DNA of 29,026 bases from J084 sp964471405. GTDB taxonomy: Bacteria > Pseudomonadota > Alphaproteobacteria > Sphingomonadales > Rhodothalassiaceae. The stretch spans positions 1 through 29,026 of the forward strand of contig CAYYGH010000039.1 in assembly GCA_964471405.1 (NCBI GenBank), given 5' to 3'. The stretch's first letter is position 1, and each line of letters starts with the position of its first letter. The position numbers were made by a program, and so were the translations under genes. Of this stretch, positions 8,629 through 14,632 are shown in pieces. Below the pieces are notes generated by a model. It was not told the DNA's origin and searched no databases. It was given only the letters and a program-made list of their open reading frames with translations.

Positions 8629-8657
8629 GAAAGAAAAGCCCTCCTTGCGTGGGAGGC
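8629..8657 (-). terminator. Rho-independent terminator of maeB
   Basis: On the minus strand CCTCC, a 7-nt loop and GGAGG are followed by GCTTTTCTTTC. The stem is 8640-8644 with 8652-8656. It lies about 100 bp after the maeB stop codon. A second hairpin (CGCCTT/AAGGCG) sits just before it in the same direction. Confidence 0.6.
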
Positions 8658-8685
8658 GAAAGGCCGCCTTGTGCGGAAGGCGAAA
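8638..8685. repeat. Two imperfect 24-bp tandem units with hairpins
   Basis: AGGCGAAA ends two successive 24-bp units, at 8654-8661 and 8678-8685, each containing CCTTG and a short inverted repeat. The similarity suggests local duplication of the terminator hairpin. Confidence 0.45.
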
Positions 8686-8752
8686 CCCTGCCTGCCGCCA
8701 TGGCAAGCCGCCTGGACAAGCGCAGCAAGGCTGCTCCCCCGGCGGCCCGTGA

Positions 8753-11059
8753 TCATCCACCCCGGGCGGCCAGGGCGAGTTCCATCTGCTCGGCCGCATC
8801 GACAGCGGCAATCGCGGCGACATTGAGAATGCCGCGTGCCGTGACCGAGGGAGTCACGATATGGGCCGGCTTTGCGGTGCCGACGAGCAGCGGGCCCACG
8901 GGTTGCCCATCGCCCAGCACCTTGAGCAGTTCATAGGAAATGTTGGCGGCATCGAGATTGGGCATCACCAGCAGATTGGCCGAGCCTTTAAGGCGCGAGT
9001 TCGGAAACACCTGCTGCCGGATCGTCTCGTCAAGGGCGGCATCACCATGCATTTCGCCTTCCGCTTCCAGCTCCGGAGCGCGGTGGTGGAGAATCTGCAG
9101 GGCCATCCGCATCTTGCGGGCCGATTCCGTATCGGCCGATCCGAAGTTTGAATGCGACAGCAGCGCCACCTTGGGCTCCAGCCCGAAACGCCGGACCTCG
9201 CGGGCCGCCATCATCGCGATTTCGGCAATCTCCTCGGCCGAAGGATCCGGATTGATGTAGGTATCGCACAGAAAGAAGGTGCCGCGCCGGAGCAGCAGAA
9301 TCGACATCGCCGCCGCCACCCGGGCACCCGATTCCAGACCGATCACGTCAAGGATGGGCTTGAGATGCGTGTGATAGCGGCCCACGGGCCCGGCAACCAT
9401 CGCATCCGCCTCCCCCCGGCGCACGGCCAGCGCCGCAATGACGGTGTTGTTCGTGCGCACCACCGTGCGGGCCTCTCCCGGCGAGACGCCCTTGCGTTCC
9501 ATCAGGCTGTGATAGAGGGTCCAGTATTCCTTGTATCGCGCATCCGACTGGGGATTGACGAGCTCGACATCCTTGCCCGGCCGCAGCCGCAGGCCGGCCC
9601 GCTCGATGCGCATGGCCACCACTTCGGGGCGGCCGACCAGCGTGATCTCGGCCAGTCCATCGTCCACCATGATCTGGGCCGCCTGAAGGACGCGCGGATC
9701 TTCCCCTTCCGCAAAAATCAGCCGCTTGCGATGCCGTCTGGCGGCATCGAAGATCGGCTGCATCAGCGTGCCCGACCGGAAGACGACCGTCTCCAGCTTG
9801 CGGCGATAGGCGTCGAAATCGGCAATCGGCCGCTTGGCGACACCCGTCTCCATCGCTGCCTTGGCGACGGCGGGTGCGACCTCGGTGATCAGCCGGGGAT
9901 CGAACGGCTTCGGGATCAGATAGCGGGGGCCGAGCTTGAGCCCCTCTCCCGCCTGGTAGGCCCGGACGACGATATCGGAAGCCTCCTTGCGCGCCAGCCC
10001 CGCAATTGCCCGGGCGGCGGCAATTTTCATGGCGTCGTTGATCTCGGTCGCCCCCACATCCAGCGCGCCGCGAAAGAGGAAGGGAAAGCACAGGACGTTG
10101 TTCACCTGGTTGGGGTAGTCCGACCGCCCGGTTGCAATGATGGCATCAGGGCGCACGGCAAGCGCCTCCTCGGGCAGAATCTCGGGAACCGGATTGGCCA
10201 GCGCGAGGATGATGGGCCGATCGGCCATCCGCGCAACCCATTCCTTCTTCAATACGCCGGGACCGGACAGACCGAGGAAGATGTCCGCTCCCTCCAGCGC
10301 CTCTTCCAGACTGCGCTTGTCGGTCTTGCGGGCGAAGCGGGCCTTGTAGGGATTGAGGTCCTTGCGTCCGGCATGGATGACGCCGGCCCGGTCAAGCATC
10401 AGGACCTTTTCCGGATCGAGCCCCATCTTGATGAGCAGATCCGTGCAGGCGATGCTGGCGGCGCCGGCACCGACCGTGACGAGATGGACATCCTCGATCC
10501 GCTTGCCCACGACCTCCAGCGCGTTGATAACGGCTGCCGCGACGACGATGGCCGTTCCGTGCTGATCGTCGTGGAAGACGGGGATCCGCATGCGCTCGCG
10601 CAGGCGTCTTTCGATCTCGAAACACTCCGGCGCCTTGATGTCCTCGAGATTGATGCCGCCGAAGCTGGGTTCGAGCCGCGCCACGACCTCCACGAACGCA
10701 TCCACCGAGTCGGCATCCACCTCGATGTCGAAGCAGTTGATGTTGGCGAATTTCTTGAACAGGACCGCCTTGCCTTCCATCACCGGCTTGGCGGCCAGAG
10801 GGCCGATGTCTCCCAGGCCGAGAACGGCCGTTCCATTGGTGACGACGGCCACGAGATTTCCCCGGATCGTATAATCGACCACACTGTCCGGATCCTCGGC
10901 AATCGCCCTGCTTGCCGCTCCCACGCCCGGCGAATAGGCGAGCGAGAGATCAAGCTGATTGGCCAGGGGTTTCGTTGCGCGGATGGCGAGCTTGCCCGGT
11001 ACGGGTTCTCGATGATAGCGCAGCGCCGCCTCTTCCAGGGAGAATTTGGTCTCGCTCAT
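8753..11059 (-). CDS. maeB: NADP-dependent malic enzyme with C-terminal phosphotransacetylase domain
   Basis: 768 aa from the ATG at 11059. The N-terminal half is malic enzyme (LSLAYSPGVG, TNGTAVLGLGDIGPLA, FHDDQHGTAIV, then a Rossmann part with VGAGAAS). The C-terminal half from about residue 430 is a PTA-like domain (RLIFAEGEDPRVLQAA, VDDGLAEITLVGRP, LLVMPNLDAANISYELL). The enzyme decarboxylates malate oxidatively to pyruvate with NADP. In this family the PTA part is thought to be regulatory (acetyl-CoA sensing) rather than catalytic. Start choice is uncertain: 11059 fits family N-termini (MSETKFSLEEAALRYH) but has a poor ribosome-binding site. The in-frame ATG at 11101 has CAAGG five nt upstream. 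It is a single-gene unit with its own terminator. Confidence 0.96.
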   Translation of the reverse strand: MSETKFSLEEAALRYHREPVPGKLAIRATKPLANQLDLSLAYSPGVGAASRAIAEDPDSVVDYTIRGNLVAVVTNGTAVLGLGDIGPLAAKPVMEGKAVLFKKFANINCFDIEVDADSVDAFVEVVARLEPSFGGINLEDIKAPECFEIERRLRERMRIPVFHDDQHGTAIVVAAAVINALEVVGKRIEDVHLVTVGAGAASIACTDLLIKMGLDPEKVLMLDRAGVIHAGRKDLNPYKARFARKTDKRSLEEALEGADIFLGLSGPGVLKKEWVARMADRPIILALANPVPEILPEEALAVRPDAIIATGRSDYPNQVNNVLCFPFLFRGALDVGATEINDAMKIAAARAIAGLARKEASDIVVRAYQAGEGLKLGPRYLIPKPFDPRLITEVAPAVAKAAMETGVAKRPIADFDAYRRKLETVVFRSGTLMQPIFDAARRHRKRLIFAEGEDPRVLQAAQIMVDDGLAEITLVGRPEVVAMRIERAGLRLRPGKDVELVNPQSDARYKEYWTLYHSLMERKGVSPGEARTVVRTNNTVIAALAVRRGEADAMVAGPVGRYHTHLKPILDVIGLESGARVAAAMSILLLRRGTFFLCDTYINPDPSAEEIAEIAMMAAREVRRFGLEPKVALLSHSNFGSADTESARKMRMALQILHHRAPELEAEGEMHGDAALDETIRQQVFPNSRLKGSANLLVMPNLDAANISYELLKVLGDGQPVGPLLVGTAKPAHIVTPSVTARGILNVAAIAAVDAAEQMELALAARGG

Positions 11060-11195
11060 TGCCCGCACGTCCCGTTGCAGTGCCGTCCCGCCTTTGCGCA
11101 TGGCCGCCTTGCCGGACTGGCGGCAGCGCCGGACTGCCGCCGTGGCAGTCCATGCCGCAAGACAGGAATGCCCCATCCATGTGACAGAACCGGGA

Positions 11196-11224
11196 TGTTA
11201 GCGGGGATTCCCCCATCCTGCCAA
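11196..11224 (-). promoter_or_regulatory. Candidate maeB promoter with a palindrome in the spacer
   Basis: Minus strand: -35 TTGGCA (11219-11224), 17-bp spacer, -10 CTAACA (11196-11201). The spacer contains the perfect odd palindrome GGGGATTCCCC (plus strand 11203-11213). The -10 match is only moderate. Confidence 0.35.
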
Positions 11225-11297
11225 GGACCGTGATCGCCGCCCATGAAGGCCGCCCGGCCCGGCCGGTGCTGGCAGGCGAATTCGCCGGTCTCTTCAA

Positions 11298-12047
11298 TCA
11301 CGAACCGGAACGGTCCGGGAAGCGGATCCGGCCGAGCCCGTCCTTTTCCACCCGCACGTCCCGCGGATTTCCCCGAACCGTGATGGAGCCGATGCCGTCA
11401 AGCCCGACATCGGCGCTCTCACTTGCGAAAGCGGTGACGCGCGCCGCTCCATCCACCTCCACGCTCACCCGCGCACAGGGCAGGCTTGCCGCATCCACCA
11501 CAGCCGCCCCGTCCACACGCAGCACAAGGGCGCCGCATCGCGGGCCGGAAAGGGTCACATCGGCCGCCCCGTCAATCAGGACATGCAGCTCGTTGACGGG
11601 GCCGGAAAGCCGGAGGGTGCTGGCGCCGTCGATATCCAGCGTCTCCAGCGCCGGCAGGGCCAGAGCCAGATGCGGTGTTTCGCTCTTCCCGAACAGGCGG
11701 GCCCGGTCTGGCCCCGTGATCGTCAGTTCTCTTCCGTCTTCACTCAGCCGCACCGCCGTCCGCGCGAGCGCCGGCAATTGCCCGCCCGCGGGGGGCGGCG
11801 TGTCGAGAGAAAGCCGGAGACTCGTGATGCCCTCGATACGCAGGCGGCGGACCGCGGACAGATCTCCCAACGATGAAGGGGCTGCCTCAGGGGGTGATGC
11901 GCGGGGCGCATCATCCGCTTCCGCCGAGCTGGCGAAAGAGCCCGGCATCTCGTCATCGCCCTGCAGCAGCAGAACACCGATGACAAGGCTGGCCGCAACC
12001 AGAAGAAGGGGAATGATGATGGAAGGGGCAGTCTTCCTGTCCGCCAT
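11298..12047 (-). CDS. GIN-domain (DUF2807) envelope protein, second copy
   Basis: 249 aa. The ATG at 12047 is preceded by AAGGCGGAG. An N-terminal hydrophobic helix (SIIIPLLLVAASLVIGVLLL, about residues 9-28) acts as an uncleaved anchor or signal. A Ser/Ala/Pro linker and a GIN domain from about residue 60 follow. Turns of the type [D]GAxxV/L recur about every 20 residues (DIDGASTLRLSG, LIDGAADVTLSG, EVDGAARVTAFA, GLDGIGSITVRGNP), as expected for a parallel beta-helix. DUF2807 proteins are envelope or surface proteins of unknown function. It follows the first copy by 70 bp and is its paralogue: both end with a G-S/N-ITV-GNP…V…G.GRI block. Sequence between the copies is otherwise diverged, so the duplication is old. 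Confidence 0.82.
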   Translation of the reverse strand: MADRKTAPSIIIPLLLVAASLVIGVLLLQGDDEMPGSFASSAEADDAPRASPPEAAPSSLGDLSAVRRLRIEGITSLRLSLDTPPPAGGQLPALARTAVRLSEDGRELTITGPDRARLFGKSETPHLALALPALETLDIDGASTLRLSGPVNELHVLIDGAADVTLSGPRCGALVLRVDGAAVVDAASLPCARVSVEVDGAARVTAFASESADVGLDGIGSITVRGNPRDVRVEKDGLGRIRFPDRSGS

Positions 12048-12117
12048 CGCTCCGCCTTTCCCGGACTTTCCGCCCCGGCACATGCCCGGCCGCCCGCGCC
12101 CTGCAGGGGGCGGGAGC

Positions 12118-12840
12118 CTAGTCTTCCGTCCTGGCATCCGAGAGGATGTCAATACGTCCGAAACCGACCTTGTTGCTGTGCACGGTCTTCGGGTTGCCAT
12201 GAACGGTGATGTTGCCGGCGCCATTGATGGCGGCGGTGAGACGTTCGCTGGCATATACCTCGGCATCACCGGCGCCGTTGATGGTGGCCGTCACGGCCTG
12301 GCAGAGCAGCTTGTCCGCCGTCACGTCGGCCGCGCCATTGATCGTGAGCGAAAAGGAGTCGCATCGTCCCAGCAGCTTCAGATTTCCTGCGCCATTGATT
12401 GTCAGCACAAAGCGGTCGCCGGCCAGCCCCGCAATCCGCCCGTCGGCCGCCCCGTTGATGGTCACGGCCGACAGCTCGGGCGCAGAAAGCGTGATCTTGA
12501 TCTTGCGGTGATTGCGAATGCGCTGGCGGTCCCTGGTGCGGATCTGGAGCGTGCCGTCCCGCAGCCGCGCCTCCAGACGGGCAAGAATCGCCTTGTCTCC
12601 GGCAATGGAGACCGCATAGTCCTTGCCCACGGTAAAGTCGATCTTGGCCGGGACATTGAGCTCGACCGCCTTGAAGTCCTGGACGTCCGGCGCAATCGTT
12701 CCCCATTCGCCCTGTTGGACGTCCCCGGAATCGATCTCTGCCGGATTCATACCCTTTGGCTCGTTGCCGATGAGCACGACAGCCAAGGCCACCGCAATCA
12801 CGCCTGCAAACAGACCGGTTCGGATGAGCGATTCGCGCAT
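12118..12840 (-). CDS. GIN-domain (DUF2807) envelope protein, first copy
   Basis: 240 aa. Start at 12840, with GAGGGAGA upstream. The upstream in-frame ATG at 12927 is excluded because it precedes the promoter -10. The signal-anchor is about residues 7-24 (RTGLFAGVIAVALAVVLIG). The GIN domain starts near residue 60 (FKAVELNVPAKIDFTVGKDYAVSIAGD). Five regular TINGA(A/G)-type turns follow (TINGAADGRIAG, TINGAGNLKLLG, TINGAADVTADK, TINGAGDAEVYA, AINGAGNITVHG), each one beta-helix coil. This is the more regular and probably ancestral copy. It is expressed from the strong promoter at 12877-12904, presumably together with its paralogue. Role unknown; probably surface or periplasm facing and anchored in the inner membrane. 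Confidence 0.87.
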   Translation of the reverse strand: MRESLIRTGLFAGVIAVALAVVLIGNEPKGMNPAEIDSGDVQQGEWGTIAPDVQDFKAVELNVPAKIDFTVGKDYAVSIAGDKAILARLEARLRDGTLQIRTRDRQRIRNHRKIKITLSAPELSAVTINGAADGRIAGLAGDRFVLTINGAGNLKLLGRCDSFSLTINGAADVTADKLLCQAVTATINGAGDAEVYASERLTAAINGAGNITVHGNPKTVHSNKVGFGRIDILSDARTED

Positions 12841-12876
12841 GGCTCGTCTCCCTCGCTGTCCTGTCGTCTCGTCTCC

Positions 12877-12904
12877 ATTATATATCTCATATCGATATAA
12901 GCAA
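12877..12904 (-). promoter_or_regulatory. Strong promoter of the GIN-domain pair
   Basis: Minus strand: -35 TTGCTT (12899-12904), 16-bp spacer, perfect -10 TATAAT (12877-12882). It lies in an AT-rich island in otherwise GC-rich DNA. Predicted transcription start is near 12870, leaving a leader of about 30 nt before the ATG at 12840. Confidence 0.75.
12881..12899. promoter_or_regulatory. Candidate operator in the promoter spacer
   Basis: ATATCGATAT (12889-12898) is a perfect 10-bp palindrome directly inside the -35 side of the spacer. A wider dyad TATATC…GATATA (12881-12886 and 12894-12899) overlaps it. A repressor, or a spacer-binding MerR/PadR-type regulator, would fit the position. No regulator gene is present in the window. 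Confidence 0.5.
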
Positions 12905-12962
12905 GCTAAATATGACCTGGTGATCATCGCGCTGCCGGAATTCGCGCGGTGATGAAACGGGC

Positions 12963-13110
12963 CGTCATTCTTCAGGCCTTCGCGAATAAGCTAATCCGGC
13001 GGGCATCGCGCCTCCCCACGCATCATTCGCCGGCAGATGAGACGAATCCATCCGGCGGCGCATCTTTCCTGCGTCATTCACTGCCAGATAGATGCGGCAG
13101 ATCCGCCGGC
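12963..13110. repeat. Cluster of degenerate REP-like repeats downstream of fabZ
   Basis: Three copies begin with CGTCATTC or CATCATTC, at 12963, 13021 and 13071, each followed by a GC-rich stretch with imperfect inverted symmetry and AATCC or GATCC. The middle copy has GCCGGCAGATG then CGAATCC, which also occurs near 24728-24747. They look like decayed members of the palindrome family at 24853-25347. No gene is credible between 12928 and 13215. Confidence 0.5.
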
Positions 13111-13156
13111 TTGCGGAACGGCCTCCGCCCGTTCCGATCGCTGATCAGGAATAACC

Positions 13157-13183
13157 GAGCACCGAGCCGAATGGCCGGTGTTC
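13157..13183 (-). terminator. Weak terminator candidate after fabZ
   Basis: Minus strand GAACACCG and CGGTGCTC pair with one mismatch around an 11-nt loop. The tail (GGTTATTCC) is only weakly U-rich. It lies about 30 bp after the fabZ stop. Confidence 0.28.
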
Positions 13184-13215
13184 AATCGCGGCCCTTGCCG
13201 TCTTCGGCCCAGCCG

Positions 13216-13683
13216 TTAGACGGCCGCGCGTTCGTCCATGAGCATTGCGGCGATGGTCGCCTCGGCTACCCGACGGCCGGCCACCATTGCCTCGCAGGCA
13301 AAGCGCCAGACATTGCCCCGGGCCCGTTCGCGCTGGACATGAAGCTCAAGGACATCCCCGGGAACGACGGGCCGACGGAATCGGGCCCCGTCAATCGACA
13401 TGAAATAGACGACGCGCCCCTTCGCCTCCTCGCCCAGGCTTTCGACCACAAGCACGGCACAGGTCTGGGCCATGGCCTCGATGATGAGCACGCCCGGCAT
13501 CACCGGATGCCCGGGAAAATGGCCGGGAAAGAAGGGCTCATTGGCCGTGACGTTCTTCACGCCCACCGCCCGCTCATGCCGCACGATCTCCCGCACGCGA
13601 TCGATCAGCAGAAAGGGATAACGGTGGGGAATGCGGTCAAGAATGGCCCGTGTGTCCAGCTCCGTTCTCTCTTCACCCGACAC
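13216..13683 (-). CDS. fabZ: (3R)-hydroxyacyl-ACP dehydratase FabZ
   Basis: 155 aa, standard length. The hot-dog fold signature is complete: PHRYPFLLIDRV at 19-30 and FFPGHFPGHPVMPGVLIIEA at 51-70. The catalytic H55 and E69 correspond to H54 and E68 of the E. coli enzyme. The enzyme dehydrates beta-hydroxyacyl-ACP in fatty acid elongation, in the cytoplasm. The start is a GTG with AAGGAAGG upstream. In most alphaproteobacteria fabZ lies between lpxD and lpxA. Here it directly follows skp, and no lpxA is found downstream. A terminator-like hairpin separates it from skp, so fabZ may have its own promoter in 13684-13770, although I see no clear -35/-10 there. Confidence 0.97.
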   Translation of the reverse strand: MSGEERTELDTRAILDRIPHRYPFLLIDRVREIVRHERAVGVKNVTANEPFFPGHFPGHPVMPGVLIIEAMAQTCAVLVVESLGEEAKGRVVYFMSIDGARFRRPVVPGDVLELHVQRERARGNVWRFACEAMVAGRRVAEATIAAMLMDERAAV

Positions 13684-13774
13684 GCTCGCCTTCCTTTCTC
13701 TTCAAGACGATCCGCCATCCTCTCGCCCTCATGCGTCCGTCACGCGCATGAGATGCGGATTTCACCTGGTCGCG

Positions 13775-13804
13775 AAGAAAAAGGAGGGTGCATGCGCCCC
13801 CTCC
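13775..13804 (-). terminator. Rho-independent terminator between skp and fabZ
   Basis: Minus strand GGAGGG and CCCTCC form a stem (13799-13804 with 13783-13788), followed by TTTTTCTTC. It lies about 110 bp after the skp stop codon. It would end or attenuate transcription of the long operon before fabZ. Confidence 0.65.
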
Positions 13805-13912
13805 CCTTCTCCTGCCGGTCTGACGCGTCCTGCCGGTTGCCCCCGCACTCCGGACCGGCTCTCAAGTCCAAAGACACGCGCCCGCTCTGCATGCCGGCCG
13901 TATGGGCCGCTC

Positions 13913-14500
13913 CTATTTTTCCGGGGCTTCCGGAGGGATCTTGGGCAGCTGCACCTGGAAGCTGGGCATGGCCTGGTCCAGCTTCTCGATGACCTCGGTG
14001 GTGACGTCAAGACCGGCTGCATGCTGCGAGACGAGAGCCTTGTCCAGCACCATGTTGGCGCCATGCTTGTCCATCACCTCCTTGACGATGGGCCGCAGCA
14101 CGCGCTGAACCTCCAGCTGGGCCTGCTGCATGGCCCGACGGGCCTGCTGCTGGAGGTCCTGAAGCTCCGCCTGCTTCTGGCGCGCCTTCTGCTGGAAAGC
14201 ACGCACCCGCTCCTGGAAGGCTTCCGGACTGATGATATTGCGCTGCTTGGCAATCTCCTGCTCTTCCTTCTTGAGCTTGTCCTGAATGGCGCGGGCCTTC
14301 TTTTCCAGATCCACGCGATGGGATTCCATCTGGGCCGCAATGTCCTTGCCGACCAGCGACTCCCGCGAAACCCGGTCGAAATCCACCAGAATGATATGCG
14401 CCGCCGGCACGCTTTTGGTCTGTGCGAATGCCGGAGCCGCCGCCACAAGCAGCCCCACCACGAACAGCAGGCCGAATACCGTCTTCGTCATCCGTTTCAT
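13913..14500 (-). CDS. skp: OmpH/Skp-family periplasmic chaperone
   Basis: 195 aa. The signal peptide is MKRMTKTVFG… ending AAPAFA^Q, cleaved after residue 26. A short strand (HIILVDFDRVSRES) then leads into a long Gln/Lys/Glu/Arg-rich helical hairpin (about 60-150, with QQKARQKQAELQDLQQQARR) and back to a strand (GANMVLDKALV), the tentacle architecture of Skp. It holds unfolded outer-membrane proteins on their way to BamA. ATG at 14500 was chosen, with AAAGGAG upstream; GTG codons 1 and 3 codons earlier are also possible. It sits 132 bp after bamA, its usual partner. lpxD, expected next, is missing. Confidence 0.93.
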   Translation of the reverse strand: MKRMTKTVFGLLFVVGLLVAAAPAFAQTKSVPAAHIILVDFDRVSRESLVGKDIAAQMESHRVDLEKKARAIQDKLKKEEQEIAKQRNIISPEAFQERVRAFQQKARQKQAELQDLQQQARRAMQQAQLEVQRVLRPIVKEVMDKHGANMVLDKALVSQHAAGLDVTTEVIEKLDQAMPSFQVQLPKIPPEAPEK

Positions 14501-14632
14501 CACGATCACTTTCTCCTTTGCCCTTTCCCGCCCCATGGCGGAATATGCCGCCGCCTTACTAGACCTTTCCGACATTCCTGTCGATGACCAAGTCACCTCC
14601 CGGCCATCGGCCGGTGCCGTCTCCTGCGTCGC

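Larger units (their letters stand above)
8353..8752. other. Gene-free spacer upstream of the membrane-protein gene and downstream of maeB
   Basis: 400 bp with no ORF I believe. The right half holds a terminator-like hairpin and its imperfect 24-bp copy, described separately. The left half (8395-8600) is plain GC-rich sequence in which I see no promoter of good quality, although the minus-strand gene at 7843 must be transcribed from here. Confidence 0.6.

Noticed and set aside
8395..8828. Overlapping ORFs on both strands between the membrane-protein gene and maeB
   Set aside because: Low-complexity Arg/Pro/Gly translations without ribosome-binding sites, across a terminator hairpin and into maeB.
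9152..11233. A 693-codon plus-strand ORF opposite maeB
   Set aside because: It mirrors the codon periodicity of maeB, has Arg/His/Asp/Gly-rich junk composition, and no ribosome-binding site or motif. The minus strand encodes a clear malic enzyme.
11230..12900. A 556-codon plus-strand ORF opposite the GIN-domain pair
   Set aside because: The minus-strand frames have signal anchors, ribosome-binding sites, a near-consensus promoter and repeated domain turns; the plus frame has none of these.
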